Positions 34,514-43,145 of a DNA stretch of 64,000 bases are shown here, piece after piece. Location of the stretch: the NCBI GenBank assembly GCA_046296295.1, contig JBKBLG010000009.1:1-64000 (forward strand). The letters run 5' to 3'. The position numbers were made by a program, and so were the translations under genes. This DNA comes from UBA10646 sp046296295 (GTDB taxonomy: Bacteria > Bacteroidota > Bacteroidia > Chitinophagales > Chitinophagaceae). The notes under the pieces were generated by a model. The model was not told the origin of the DNA, did no database searches, and saw nothing but the letters and a program-made list of their open reading frames with translations. The first letter of the stretch is position 1, and each line of letters begins with the position of its first letter.

Positions 34514-35419
34514 ATGTTAGCAACATGGCAAGCCATACCACGCAATCAACTCAATGAGCAACGTTGGAATGCTTGCATTGCAACGAGCAAGCACACCAAT
34601 ATTTTTATGTACAGTTGGGCGTTAGATGCCCTTTGCAAGCATCAATGGCAAGCCTTTGTGTATGGCAATTATATAGCTATTGCAGCACTCCCCCTCAAAA
34701 AAAAATGGGGTATTATCCACTATGCCTATCAAGTGCCGTTTCTACCGTATTTTTCGGTTATCAGTTCTGAGCCGCACATCAATTGGGGCAGCTTTTACCT
34801 TAAGGTTAAAAACAAGTTTAACTTTCTCGATATTAGCTGCGATTGGCACGAAACTAGCCGCCTTACGGCAAATGAACAACTGCGAACTAATTATTATTTA
34901 CCGCAAGGTGTACCCTACCACACCCTTGCTCATAACTACACCAAAGCTTGCCAAAAAAATATAAGAAAAGCACAGCAGCGTGGCGTACTTACCCCACAAA
35001 AAAAAAATGATGTTGCTACTATTGATTTATTGTTACAAGTGTACGATGCTGCCTATGGCGGTGTGCAACACCATCATCATCACCGAAATTACGATACTGC
35101 TAAAAGCTTTATGTATCAAGCTTTAACAGCAGGCTATGTGCAATTATATACTACCTACGATAGCGATAATCAGTTACTGCATGTGGCTGCCATTATTACC
35201 TATAAACACAAACATTGGTATTACATGGCAGCACCAACAGCATTAGGAAGGGAAAAACGCGTTACCTATGCCTTTGTTGATTTTGCTATTGCACAAGCTT
35301 GTGCAGCCAATGCAAGTTTCGATTTTGTAGGTAGCGATATTGTTAATGTGGCAACTTTCTATCGGAGTTTTTCACCCGAAACACAATATTTATCGTTGTT
35401 GAAGGCATGGCTCTTGTAG
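34514..35419 (+). CDS. FemAB/GNAT-like acyltransferase
   Basis: A 301-residue soluble protein of the FemAB-like GNAT group. Visible features are YTKACQKNIRKAQQRGV at about 142-158, the central acetyl-CoA-type strand around LLHVAAIITY, and the closing FDFVGSDIVNVATFYRSF, where the last strand of such enzymes lies. A run of five histidines (about 191-195) is unusual. Members add amino acids or acyl groups to peptidoglycan or lipids; the substrate here is unknown. It shares a transcript with the M1 peptidase (1-base gap). Copies of the repeat at 34861 and 34896 are read as LTAN and LPQG. Confidence 0.75.
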   Translation: MLATWQAIPRNQLNEQRWNACIATSKHTNIFMYSWALDALCKHQWQAFVYGNYIAIAALPLKKKWGIIHYAYQVPFLPYFSVISSEPHINWGSFYLKVKNKFNFLDISCDWHETSRLTANEQLRTNYYLPQGVPYHTLAHNYTKACQKNIRKAQQRGVLTPQKKNDVATIDLLLQVYDAAYGGVQHHHHHRNYDTAKSFMYQALTAGYVQLYTTYDSDNQLLHVAAIITYKHKHWYYMAAPTALGREKRVTYAFVDFAIAQACAANASFDFVGSDIVNVATFYRSFSPETQYLSLLKAWLL

Positions 35420-35515
35420 CTGCATCATAAATCATAAAAAAGAGGCTGGCTCAAAAAAAAATGAACATGCTGAGCATTACTTAAAATATTTTTATTGCCA
35501 TCAGGTACCCGAATA

Positions 35516-35553
35516 AAAAGAGGCTGTCTCCAACTTTGGAGACAGCCTCTTTT
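35516..35553. terminator. Strong bidirectional terminator
   Basis: Perfect 16-bp stem, AAAAGAGGCTGTCTCC (35516-35531) with its complement at 35538-35553, 6-base loop. A decayed half copy (AGAGGCTGGCTC plus an A run) lies about 80 bases upstream near 35439. It serves the FemAB-like gene and, on the other strand, the OmpA gene. Confidence 0.92.
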
Positions 35554-35573
35554 AGCTCTTATAAAAGTATCTT

Positions 35574-36929
35574 TTATAGCTGCTTCAACTTCAACTCAAC
35601 GCGGCGGTTTTTAGCCTTACCAGCATTTGTTTTGTTGTCTGCAACCGGCATGGTATCGCCATAACCATTAGCAGTTAAGCGACTAGCATCAATGCCTTTC
35701 TTAGCGATATAAGCTTTTACAGCTTCGGCACGGGCTTGACTTAACTTCATGTTATTAGCAGCATTACCGGTATTATCGGTATGACCTTCGATATCTAAGC
35801 CTAAATCAGTATTTTCTTGTAATAACTTCACAACGTTGTTCAAAGAAGTAAAGCTTGTAGCTAACAACTTGCTGCTACCTGTTGCGAAGTAGATTTGCTT
35901 AGCAGCCATATCTACCTTAGCTTGCATTTGCTTAGCTTTTTCAGGGCAACCATAGTTGCTAGCAGGTCCAGCTTCGTTAGGGCACTTGTCTTCTTCATCG
36001 TTCACACCATCGCCATCTGTATCTGGGATAGGGCAACCTTGGTATTTAGCAACACCTGGTACAGTTGGGCACTTGTCTTCTTCATCGTTAATGCCATCTT
36101 TATCGGTATCAGGTACTGGGCAACCTTGATATTTAGCAACACCCGGTACAGTTGGGCACTTGTCTTCTTCATCGTTAATACCATCTTTATCGGTATCAGG
36201 TACTGGGCAACCTTGATATTTAGCAACACCCGGTACAGTTGGGCACTTATCTTGCTCATCAATGATACCATCTTTATCGGTATCAACAGGTGGCGGCGGC
36301 GGAGGAGGAATAACTTTAGGTTCTTTATTAGAACCGATAGCACCACCTATACCGATTGAATAATTGAAATGATTTACCGCAAGGTCAGATACACCTATAC
36401 GGTACTGGAAGTTAGAGAAAGCATATACGCCAGCTGCTTTATCGAGTGCAAACTGTAAGCCGGCTCCGAATGGCATGTAAGCACCCCAGTACACTTTATA
36501 GAGGTTAGCACCTACCCCAGCACTTAAATAAGGTACTAAGCGATACTTATCAGACAATAACTTTAGATGAATGTTAGCATCGAGCTCTGTTAAGGCACCA
36601 TCTTGCAGTCCATAGGTTGGCTTGCTTGGAACAGCATAACGAGGGAAAGATAATTGTAAGTTAGAAGAAAAATCTAAATGATCACTCAAGCCTACAAGGT
36701 ATTGAACACCTAAACCATAAGCTAATTGATTGGGCCTACTCCAACTGCCATCATTTAATACAGAACCAAGTGATTTTTGCTTTGCTAAAGCGGCAGTACG
36801 AAAATCGTTCGCAATAAAATTAACAGTTAGTGTCGGACGTTTTTTATGAGCCGTAGGTAATGGTGTAACTTGTGCGTAAGCACTACCCAAGCTACCTAGT
36901 GTCAATAAAGAGAGCAAAAGTTTCCTCAT
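35574..36929 (-). CDS. OmpA-family outer-membrane protein with TSP3 repeats
   Basis: Cell-envelope protein of 451 residues. Signal peptide RKLLLSLLTLGSLGSAYAQ, then an N-terminal beta-barrel-like domain to about 205. A PPPPPPP hinge follows, then four calcium-binding thrombospondin type 3 repeats (DTDKDGINDEEDKCP). The C-terminal OmpA peptidoglycan-binding domain has IYFATGSSKL, EGHTDNTG and NRRVEL. The Met at 36929 is chosen because the promoter at 36951-36981 would leave the frame's first ATG (36953) outside the transcript. A 14-mer variant (36372) is read as LAVNH. Confidence 0.93.
   Translation of the reverse strand: MRKLLLSLLTLGSLGSAYAQVTPLPTAHKKRPTLTVNFIANDFRTAALAKQKSLGSVLNDGSWSRPNQLAYGLGVQYLVGLSDHLDFSSNLQLSFPRYAVPSKPTYGLQDGALTELDANIHLKLLSDKYRLVPYLSAGVGANLYKVYWGAYMPFGAGLQFALDKAAGVYAFSNFQYRIGVSDLAVNHFNYSIGIGGAIGSNKEPKVIPPPPPPPVDTDKDGIIDEQDKCPTVPGVAKYQGCPVPDTDKDGINDEEDKCPTVPGVAKYQGCPVPDTDKDGINDEEDKCPTVPGVAKYQGCPIPDTDGDGVNDEEDKCPNEAGPASNYGCPEKAKQMQAKVDMAAKQIYFATGSSKLLATSFTSLNNVVKLLQENTDLGLDIEGHTDNTGNAANNMKLSQARAEAVKAYIAKKGIDASRLTANGYGDTMPVADNKTNAGKAKNRRVELKLKQL
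35976..36285 (-). repeat. In-gene 87-bp tandem repeats (TSP3 units)
   Basis: Unit period is exactly 87 bases (the same block starts at 36061, 36148 and 36235). Neighbouring units are almost identical at the DNA level, including silent positions, which points to recent tandem duplication. Each encodes one 29-residue TSP3 unit. Confidence 0.9.
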
Positions 36930-36950
36930 ATACATGGGTTTATTAGTTCG

Positions 36951-36981
36951 CAAAAATAGGTGGATGAAACGTTATACTCAA
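36951..36981 (-). promoter_or_regulatory. Promoter of the OmpA gene
   Basis: On the minus strand TTG (36979-36981), 20 bases, then TATTTTTG (36951-36958): both parts of the Bacteroidota promoter at normal spacing. Transcription should begin near 36945, 16 bases before the start codon. Confidence 0.65.
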
Positions 36982-36990
36982 GATTAACAC

Positions 36991-37464
36991 TTATTTAATT
37001 ATAGGCTTTTTTACAGCTTGTACACTAACCTTTGCCAAACCATGCCCTGTAATACCAATTTTAACCGCTGCAGCCCTTGATAAATCTATAATTCTGCCCT
37101 TTCTACTCATACTTTTATGCATTCGATCATTCACTTTCACATTTACCGATTTTTTGTTTCGCAGGTTCACAACACGCACCCAAGTACCTAACTTAAAATG
37201 GTTACTCGCTGCGGTTAGCTTATCGTTACCAAAAATTTCGCCGCTTGAAGTACGCCTACCATTGAAACCCTGACTGTAAAAACTGGCAATTCCGGTAACA
37301 GGTTTTCCAATCGGTTGATAGTTGCTATCGTTTTGTTGCTTATTCGTTTTAGCTTTGGGTTTCTTTTGTTTTCGGGCAGCAACATCGTGCGTCAATAAAA
37401 GACCTACACTCAATAGTAGCCAACACAAATTACCCAACCGAAATGTTTTTAAATATGCATGCAT
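36991..37464 (-). CDS. RlpA-family septal-ring lytic transglycosylase-like protein
   Basis: Exported 157-residue protein with an N-terminal signal/anchor segment (about 11-29), a lysine-rich linker, and a double-psi beta-barrel RlpA domain. Key elements are GIASFYSQGFNGRRTSSGE, LGTWVRVVNL and VNDRM with the catalytic-type Asp. RlpA domains cut naked peptidoglycan glycan strands. It lacks the SPOR domain of E. coli RlpA. Its start is divergent from the dipeptidase gene, with only 20 bases between the two preferred starts. Confidence 0.88.
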   Translation of the reverse strand: MHAYLKTFRLGNLCWLLLSVGLLLTHDVAARKQKKPKAKTNKQQNDSNYQPIGKPVTGIASFYSQGFNGRRTSSGEIFGNDKLTAASNHFKLGTWVRVVNLRNKKSVNVKVNDRMHKSMSRKGRIIDLSRAAAVKIGITGHGLAKVSVQAVKKPIIK

Positions 37465-37484
37465 GTATCAATATACGTATTATA

Positions 37485-38198
37485 ATGAGTATTTGTATGC
37501 TTTTGCTGGCGGAGGCTTCATTTACGCAAGTACAACAACAGTATTTACAAGCTAATGAACGAGGTACGCTGTTGCTTAGCGATATAAAGAAGTATTACCT
37601 TACGGTAAATGAAGACAGCAACCAACTGATGGTTCCATTAACAAAATACATACCAGAATTACAAACGCCGTGGCCTTATGCTAGTACCAATAATTTCACA
37701 CAAAAGATACTTTACCAACAGCCGGTTGCCCTTTTACGATTACCAGCAGCTAAAGCATTACGTGCTGTAGCCGATTCGCTAGCTACACTCGGTTATGGTA
37801 TTATTCTGTTTGATGCCTACCGCCCCTATGCCGTTACAGCATTAATGTGGCAATATGTACCCGACGAACGCTATACCGCTAATCCGGCCAAAGGCAGTGG
37901 CCATAACAGAGGTGCAACAGTAGATATTGGGTTGTACAGTTTAGCTACCAAACAACCACTCGCTATGCCTACCCCGTTCGACGATTTTAGTCCAATGGCA
38001 CATCATGATTATATGGAGCTACCAACTACAGTAATTGCTAACCGTACTTTATTGCGTAATATTATGGAGCACTTTGGTTTTGTAGCTTTTGAAACAGAAT
38101 GGTGGCATTATAGTTTTAACAACCATACCCAACGCTTTCCATTAATGAACTTTAGTTTTCGAGTGTTACATAAAGCCTACCAAAAAATTACCCGTTAA
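37485..38198 (+). CDS. M15-family D-alanyl-D-alanine dipeptidase (VanX/DdpX-like)
   Basis: Exported zinc dipeptidase of 237 residues from the ATG at 37485. A longer frame from 37443 would overlap the divergent rlpA-like gene. The zinc ligands and catalytic residues are in GSGHNRGATVDIGL (His and Asp) and in FETEWWHYSF (catalytic Glu, final His). The region YGIILFDAYRPYAV is typical of the M15D family. It splits D-Ala-D-Ala or cell-wall dipeptides. The signal peptide is short. A perfect 14-mer (37598) is read as YLTVNE, and a sister-word copy lies at 37519-37531. Its 3' end overlaps the convergent gene by 11 bases. Confidence 0.9.
   Translation: MSICMLLLAEASFTQVQQQYLQANERGTLLLSDIKKYYLTVNEDSNQLMVPLTKYIPELQTPWPYASTNNFTQKILYQQPVALLRLPAAKALRAVADSLATLGYGIILFDAYRPYAVTALMWQYVPDERYTANPAKGSGHNRGATVDIGLYSLATKQPLAMPTPFDDFSPMAHHDYMELPTTVIANRTLLRNIMEHFGFVAFETEWWHYSFNNHTQRFPLMNFSFRVLHKAYQKITR
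37598..37611 (+). repeat. Iterated 14-mer, perfect copy in the dipeptidase gene
   Basis: Read as LTVN near the N-terminus of the mature enzyme. Confidence 0.9.
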
Positions 38199-38487
38199 TT
38201 TGAACTGCTTTGCTAGCAAAGCTAACATCATTTTGAGCTTTACAATGTAGTTGTATATTAAGTACCCATTCTTGCTGCGGTAATTCAAAAAGATATGCTT
38301 GAATAGTAGATAAGAGTAGTTGTACATCTGCCCATGGTGCTTCTACAACCGTATTAAAAGGTGTTACTTGATACGTTAATCCTGAATCGTGAATAAGTTG
38401 TATTATTTGGTCTATTATAGCATAGCTATCACTTGCGGGGTTACCAATAGGTATTAGTTGTAGTGCAGCATGAATATTTTGTGACAT
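38188..38487 (-). CDS. Thiamine-binding/YkoF-like (DUF77) small protein
   Basis: A 99-residue cytoplasmic protein of the DUF77/MTH1187 fold: AALQLIPIG at the start, then GLTYQVTPFNTVVEAPWADV, a compact alpha/beta pattern. Family members bind thiamine or form small ligand-binding multimers; its exact role is unknown. The start at 38487 (MSQNIH) is preferred over the frame's first Met five residues earlier. It is the gene after the amylase terminator, in the same direction. Confidence 0.8.
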   Translation of the reverse strand: MSQNIHAALQLIPIGNPASDSYAIIDQIIQLIHDSGLTYQVTPFNTVVEAPWADVQLLLSTIQAYLFELPQQEWVLNIQLHCKAQNDVSFASKAVQING

Positions 38488-38499
38488 GGCGTAAAAATA

Positions 38500-38528
38500 C
38501 AATAGGCTCGCCTGCGGCGAGCCTATTG
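38500..38528. terminator. Terminator of the MFS-amylase operon
   Basis: Perfect 13-bp stem, CAATAGGCTCGCC (38500-38512) with its complement at 38516-38528, 3-base loop, followed on the minus strand by a T-rich stretch. Confidence 0.85.
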
Positions 38529-38548
38529 TATTGAAATGATGTCAAACT

Positions 38549-40399
38549 TTATTTCGTTAGGTGTAACACAAGCATTTGCATAGGAGCTACTGTATGTTTT
38601 ACCGCAGCATCAAATATTTTGTTTGATACAACATCGGTACCTTTTACAAAACCTTGCGTACGTTCGCTGTAATCGCTAAATGTAAATTCTTTAGGTTTAT
38701 CGCTGGTATTCATCACGCACATTATGGTTTGGTTAGCATCGTAACGGAAGTACACGTACAAGCCATCTTGCGGTACGTATTGCATGAATTTGCCCGTTTT
38801 AATAGCACTACTCTTTAAGCGGAAGTTCGCTAGTTTGGTTACCAGTGTATGTATTTCATTTTCCGCTGCTGTTCTACCTTCGGGTGTAAATTTGTTTTGA
38901 GTATCACCACTCCAACCACCCGGAAAGTCTTTTCTCACATAACCGTCATTCGGGTGTGTAGCGCCTGTCATGAGTACTTCTGTGCCATAGTACATTTGAG
39001 GTACACCACGGCAAGTAAGTAACCACTGTAAGCCCACTTTCATTTTGTCGAGATTTTCTCCCACTTGCGTTAAAAAACGACTCAAATCGTGGTTATCTAA
39101 GAATATGACCAACTTCATCGGATCTTTATATAAAATATCTTGCGCTAAAGTGGTATATAGTTTATTCACGCCGCTCGTCCAGCCGAAGCCTTCATTTACA
39201 GCGGGTAGAATGCCATATAAATTAGTTTGAAAATCGGTTACAGAAGGTTGATTGCTCTTAAAGGGAATGTTCAAATTATTTTCAGCAAAATAGGCTTGAT
39301 TAATTACGCCATGCACCCATGTTTCGCCAAATATGCTCAATGTAGGATACTCATCGAGCAAAGCTTTGTTACAGCGGTTCATAAATTTTAAATCGTTGTA
39401 GGCATAGGTATCAATTCTCCAACCGTCAATACCAAATTTTTCAACGGTCCATAAAGCGTGTTGTATTAAAAAATTAGCAACGTATGGGTTTGATTGATTT
39501 AGGTCGGGCATTTGTGTGGTAAACCAACCATCGGCCATTTGCTTATAATCTTTTTGTGCGGCATAGGCATCGAACAAAGGCTGTTCTTTGTAAGTGGTAT
39601 TGGTGTAAGTGGGCCATTCGTGGAACCAATCTTTCGTGGGCTTATCTAAGAAAAACCAATGGTAACTGCCAACGTGGTTGTACACGGCATCTTGTATGAT
39701 TTTCATACCGCGGGCATGAATGGCATCAATTAATGCTTGATAGGCTTTATCGCCGCCAAGGCGTGGATCTATGGTGTAGTGATCTGTAAATGCATAACCA
39801 TGCTCTGTACGGTCGGGCATATCGTTTTCAAGCACAGGATTTAACCACAAACTTGTAACACCCATAGCTTGTAGATAGCTTAAATTGTTTTGAATACCTT
39901 TCAAATCGCCTCCATGACGGTTAAAAACGGTATCTCTGTTCAAGCTTTGGTCTCTCATTCCCGCAATACGGTCGTTACTTGTATCGCCGTTACTAAAACG
40001 GTCGGGCATAATCAAATAAATAAAATCGCTGCTGGTAACACCTTGTGCAAAGCTGCTGCCTTTCCCTTTTCGGCGAGCTAGCAAAGGCCAATGGATAGTT
40101 TGTGTATTGCTGCCACGTTTAAGTTCTATAGGTACATTACCGGGCTTAGCATTGGGGGCTATGGTAACATTTACCGCAAGGTATTTTCCGTTGTCTAACT
40201 TATTGTAGCTTGTTAGTTGCACACCTGCATACTTAATGGTTGGTATGTGTGCACCAAGCGTACTATCGCCTCGGAGTAGTAGCTGCACTTTATTGTGCTT
40301 CATGCCAACCCACCAATTGGTGGGATACACTTTAACGTTCTGAGCAATTGCTACACTTACGTAAATAAAGGCAGTGAGTAAAAGAACGAACTTTTTCAT
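38549..40399 (-). CDS. GH13 alpha-amylase/cyclomaltodextrinase, exported
   Basis: A 616-residue enzyme with signal peptide (cleavage near IAQ), an N-terminal cyclomaltodextrinase-type beta domain (about 20-110), and a GH13 catalytic barrel. Conserved regions: DAVYNHVG (region I), GWRIDTY with the nucleophile Asp, IFGETW with the acid Glu, and FLDNHD. It ends with a C-terminal beta domain. It cuts alpha-1,4 glucans or cyclodextrins, probably in the periplasm. It is 19 bases downstream of an MFS transporter gene in the same operon, which fits maltodextrin use. A 14-mer variant (40168) is read as YLAVNV. Confidence 0.93.
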   Translation of the reverse strand: MKKFVLLLTAFIYVSVAIAQNVKVYPTNWWVGMKHNKVQLLLRGDSTLGAHIPTIKYAGVQLTSYNKLDNGKYLAVNVTIAPNAKPGNVPIELKRGSNTQTIHWPLLARRKGKGSSFAQGVTSSDFIYLIMPDRFSNGDTSNDRIAGMRDQSLNRDTVFNRHGGDLKGIQNNLSYLQAMGVTSLWLNPVLENDMPDRTEHGYAFTDHYTIDPRLGGDKAYQALIDAIHARGMKIIQDAVYNHVGSYHWFFLDKPTKDWFHEWPTYTNTTYKEQPLFDAYAAQKDYKQMADGWFTTQMPDLNQSNPYVANFLIQHALWTVEKFGIDGWRIDTYAYNDLKFMNRCNKALLDEYPTLSIFGETWVHGVINQAYFAENNLNIPFKSNQPSVTDFQTNLYGILPAVNEGFGWTSGVNKLYTTLAQDILYKDPMKLVIFLDNHDLSRFLTQVGENLDKMKVGLQWLLTCRGVPQMYYGTEVLMTGATHPNDGYVRKDFPGGWSGDTQNKFTPEGRTAAENEIHTLVTKLANFRLKSSAIKTGKFMQYVPQDGLYVYFRYDANQTIMCVMNTSDKPKEFTFSDYSERTQGFVKGTDVVSNKIFDAAVKHTVAPMQMLVLHLTK

Positions 40400-40418
40400 A
40401 CAATTTTTTCTGATGATG

Positions 40419-41822
40419 TTAAATCATTTTCTTTTGTATGCGTGCAGCACCAGGATCATATACATAGATAACGCTAACAGCAGCACATAACAAGAACACT
40501 CCGGCCATAAAAATGGATAAAATGGGTAAGCCTTTGTAAATGTATTTTACAATGAACCCACCTAAAGCACCATTGACAATTTGCGGTAATGTGATGAAGA
40601 AGTTGAAAATACCCATATAAATACCCAACTTACCGGCAGGTATACTGCTAGAAAGTATTACGTAAGGCATGGCCAAAATACTTGCCCAGGCTAAGCCCAC
40701 TCCTATCATACAATAGTTAAGCATAGCAGGATCTTTAATGAAGTATATACTAATTAAACCAATTCCACCTGCGGCAAGCGAAATAGCATGTGTTAACTTA
40801 CGCCCAATATATTTTGCAATAAGTGGTAAGAATAAGGCGTAAATCATGGCTACAAAGTTGTATACCCCAAAGGCCGAGCCTACTTTATTACCCGCCTCAT
40901 TGTATCTAATATCTTTCACATAATCGCCGCTTAGTCCATACACGTGAGTGGCCACTGCATCTGTGGTAAATACCCACATGCTAAATAATGCAAACCAGCT
41001 AAAAAACTGTACCAATCCTAATTGACGCATGGTTTTAGGCATGGTACTAAAATCTTTAATGATAGATTTGAGCCAGTTTTCTTTTATAGTATTAGAAGTA
41101 GCAGTATTTGTATTTTCAGGCTGATTGTACTTAGCATATTCTGCCGGTGGATATTCTTTTGAAAAGAATACTGTAATTAAAATGGCTATAATGAACACAG
41201 TAGCACCAATATAAAAGGCGTACTTGATATTATCGGCTACACCACTTACACCACTTTCCATTGAAAAACCATTCTTAGCTAATATTTCGGGTAATGCCGA
41301 ACCTGCAACTGCACCTAGGCCAATAAGAAATGTTTGTATGCTAAAGCCTAGTGTACTTTGGCTGTCGGGTAAGTTATCTGCTACAAGTGCCCTAAATGGT
41401 TCCATAGCAATGTTAAAACTCGCATCCATCACCATTACCATGCCAGCCCCAATCCACAATGCAGGAATAAACCCAGCTAATGATGCTGAATTAGGTAAGA
41501 AAATTAAAGCGGCTGAAGAGAGCAAGGCACCCGTTAAAAAATAAGGCTTGCGTCGGCCTATACGATTCCAGGTTTTATCGCTCATGTGACCAATAATTGG
41601 CTGAACAATCATACCTACCAATGGCGCAACAATCCAAAACATGGGTAAGTGATCTACATCGGCTCCAAAAGAACGTAAAATGCGACTGGTATTACCATTT
41701 TGCAAAGCAAAACCGAACTGTATACCTAAAAAACCAAAACTCATCGTGAAAATTTGAACTATGCTAAGTTTGGGTTTAGCGAAAGTTCCGCCCTTTACGG
41801 GTGCACTGTTTGATACTGCCAT
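40419..41822 (-). CDS. MFS transporter (SLC45/maltose-type)
   Basis: Twelve-helix sugar transporter of 467 residues. The motifs GMIVQPIIGHMSDKTWNRIGRRKPYF after the second helix and FALQNGNTSRILRSFGA near the N-terminus are those of the glycoside-pentoside-hexuronide/SLC45-like group in Bacteroidota, commonly next to amylases. It probably imports maltose or maltodextrin released by the amylase. It is the first gene of the two-gene operon. Confidence 0.9.
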   Translation of the reverse strand: MAVSNSAPVKGGTFAKPKLSIVQIFTMSFGFLGIQFGFALQNGNTSRILRSFGADVDHLPMFWIVAPLVGMIVQPIIGHMSDKTWNRIGRRKPYFLTGALLSSAALIFLPNSASLAGFIPALWIGAGMVMVMDASFNIAMEPFRALVADNLPDSQSTLGFSIQTFLIGLGAVAGSALPEILAKNGFSMESGVSGVADNIKYAFYIGATVFIIAILITVFFSKEYPPAEYAKYNQPENTNTATSNTIKENWLKSIIKDFSTMPKTMRQLGLVQFFSWFALFSMWVFTTDAVATHVYGLSGDYVKDIRYNEAGNKVGSAFGVYNFVAMIYALFLPLIAKYIGRKLTHAISLAAGGIGLISIYFIKDPAMLNYCMIGVGLAWASILAMPYVILSSSIPAGKLGIYMGIFNFFITLPQIVNGALGGFIVKYIYKGLPILSIFMAGVFLLCAAVSVIYVYDPGAARIQKKMI

Positions 41823-41973
41823 AGCAATCGTTATTTCTTACTAATGTGTAAAAACTACATATTTCAAGCGGTGGGTAAAGTTATGCTTTGTGTGTTCTCT
41901 ACCAAAGATTTGTAATGATTTATTACAAGTTTGAATGTAATAAACAATTCTTCATTCACGCAAGTAATTCATT

Positions 41974-42003
41974 AAAAAACGCCACCTTGAGGTGGCGTTT
42001 TTT
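41974..42003. terminator. Terminator of the PorP/SprF gene
   Basis: Stem AAAAAACGCCACC (41974-41986) with GGTGGCGTTTTTT (41991-42003), 4-base loop, T run on either strand. Confidence 0.9.
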
Positions 42004-42013
42004 AATGACGATG

Positions 42014-42033
42014 CACTTACGTGTAAATGATTA
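42014..42033 (-). repeat. Sister-word repeat between stop codon and terminator
   Basis: CACTTACGTGTAAATGATTA, overlapping the PorP/SprF stop codon. An identical 20-mer in the same position sits at 60598-60617, overlapping the glucan phosphorylase stop. Confidence 0.8.
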
Positions 42034-43062
42034 CCATAAATTACGAGGGCACCAATCGCCATAACGGTTACCTAATAAAAATCCAACCATAATTTCATGC
42101 GTACCACGGCTTACAGTATTGAGGCGACTTGTTGTAATATCGTAGCTATAACCGATATTGAAAGTACTATTCACATTCAAACCTAACATCGCCGAAAAAC
42201 CATCATCAATTCTAAAGCTAGTACCTGCCCAAATAAAATCGCGGTACTGAAACTTAGCATTAATATCGAAACTTACCGGAGATGCTGTTAAATAACGTAT
42301 TTGAGCACTTGGCAAAAAGCTTAAATCGTCGTTTAAGAAAAAGCGATAACCTGCTGTAAAAAATAAATGTGGCACCAACTTACCAGTTTCAAACTTTACC
42401 GTGTCTTCAGCATAAGAAAACTTGCTACTTACAATATTTTGTGCACTAGCACCAATAAAATAATCGGCACTATATAACCACAAACCCAAATTAACATCGG
42501 GTCTTATACGGTTCATATACATACTACCAGCTACTGCCGGATCAATAGGATTAGCTGCACCAAAATCTAGCTTGTTAGTGTTAAGTGTCATGTTCTGAAT
42601 ACCTAACCCAACACCCATACTCAAATTTGTTCTGGGGCCTATACCAATATGATAGGCATAAGCTGCCGTAGCACTGAAACGGTTGAGCGGACCAGTTCTA
42701 TCATTTATAACAGTGAACCCCACGCCATGGTGGTTCGCAGGGGCTGTATAATCTGCCACAAAACTTCTACCACGTGGGTTATCGCCGGGCGGATGGATGG
42801 TTGTTGCAGTTTCAACATCATCATCACTTTTTCGCCATGGGCCGTGAATACTTGCATAGGTAGTAACAGGAGCGCCATTTAAACCCACCCATTGATGACG
42901 ATGACTGATTTTTAAATCGGTATAATTTTCAATACCGGCCACCGCAGGATTTAAAATAAAATTGTTGAGCACATACTGTGTATAATGTGGGCGTTGCTGT
43001 GCATGCACCGAACCAACCATCGCAAACCAAGCAGCAGCAGTTACAGTAAGCAGTTTTTTCAT
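42031..43062 (-). CDS. PorP/SprF-family type IX secretion protein
   Basis: Outer-membrane beta-barrel of 343 residues with signal peptide (MKKLLTVTAAAWF.. to HAQ). The start of the mature part, RPHYTQYVLNNFILNPAVAG, is the signature of PorP/SprF proteins, which work with the type IX secretion and gliding machinery, often anchoring large type-B-sorted adhesins. The gene lies 84 bases downstream of such an adhesin gene on the same strand, the usual pairing in Bacteroidota. Confidence 0.93.
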   Translation of the reverse strand: MKKLLTVTAAAWFAMVGSVHAQQRPHYTQYVLNNFILNPAVAGIENYTDLKISHRHQWVGLNGAPVTTYASIHGPWRKSDDDVETATTIHPPGDNPRGRSFVADYTAPANHHGVGFTVINDRTGPLNRFSATAAYAYHIGIGPRTNLSMGVGLGIQNMTLNTNKLDFGAANPIDPAVAGSMYMNRIRPDVNLGLWLYSADYFIGASAQNIVSSKFSYAEDTVKFETGKLVPHLFFTAGYRFFLNDDLSFLPSAQIRYLTASPVSFDINAKFQYRDFIWAGTSFRIDDGFSAMLGLNVNSTFNIGYSYDITTSRLNTVSRGTHEIMVGFLLGNRYGDWCPRNLW

Positions 43063-43145
43063 TTGTAGTTAGTAGTTCCTTTTTTATAAGTACTTAACGG
43101 ATTAAGGACTGTTTTTATGCAAATTTCGCTGCCTAAATTAAGGCT

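Noticed and set aside
35895..36359. Plus-strand 154-codon frame opposite the OmpA/TSP3 region
   Set aside because: Antisense shadow of the in-gene repeats; its own repeated peptide follows from the 87-bp units.
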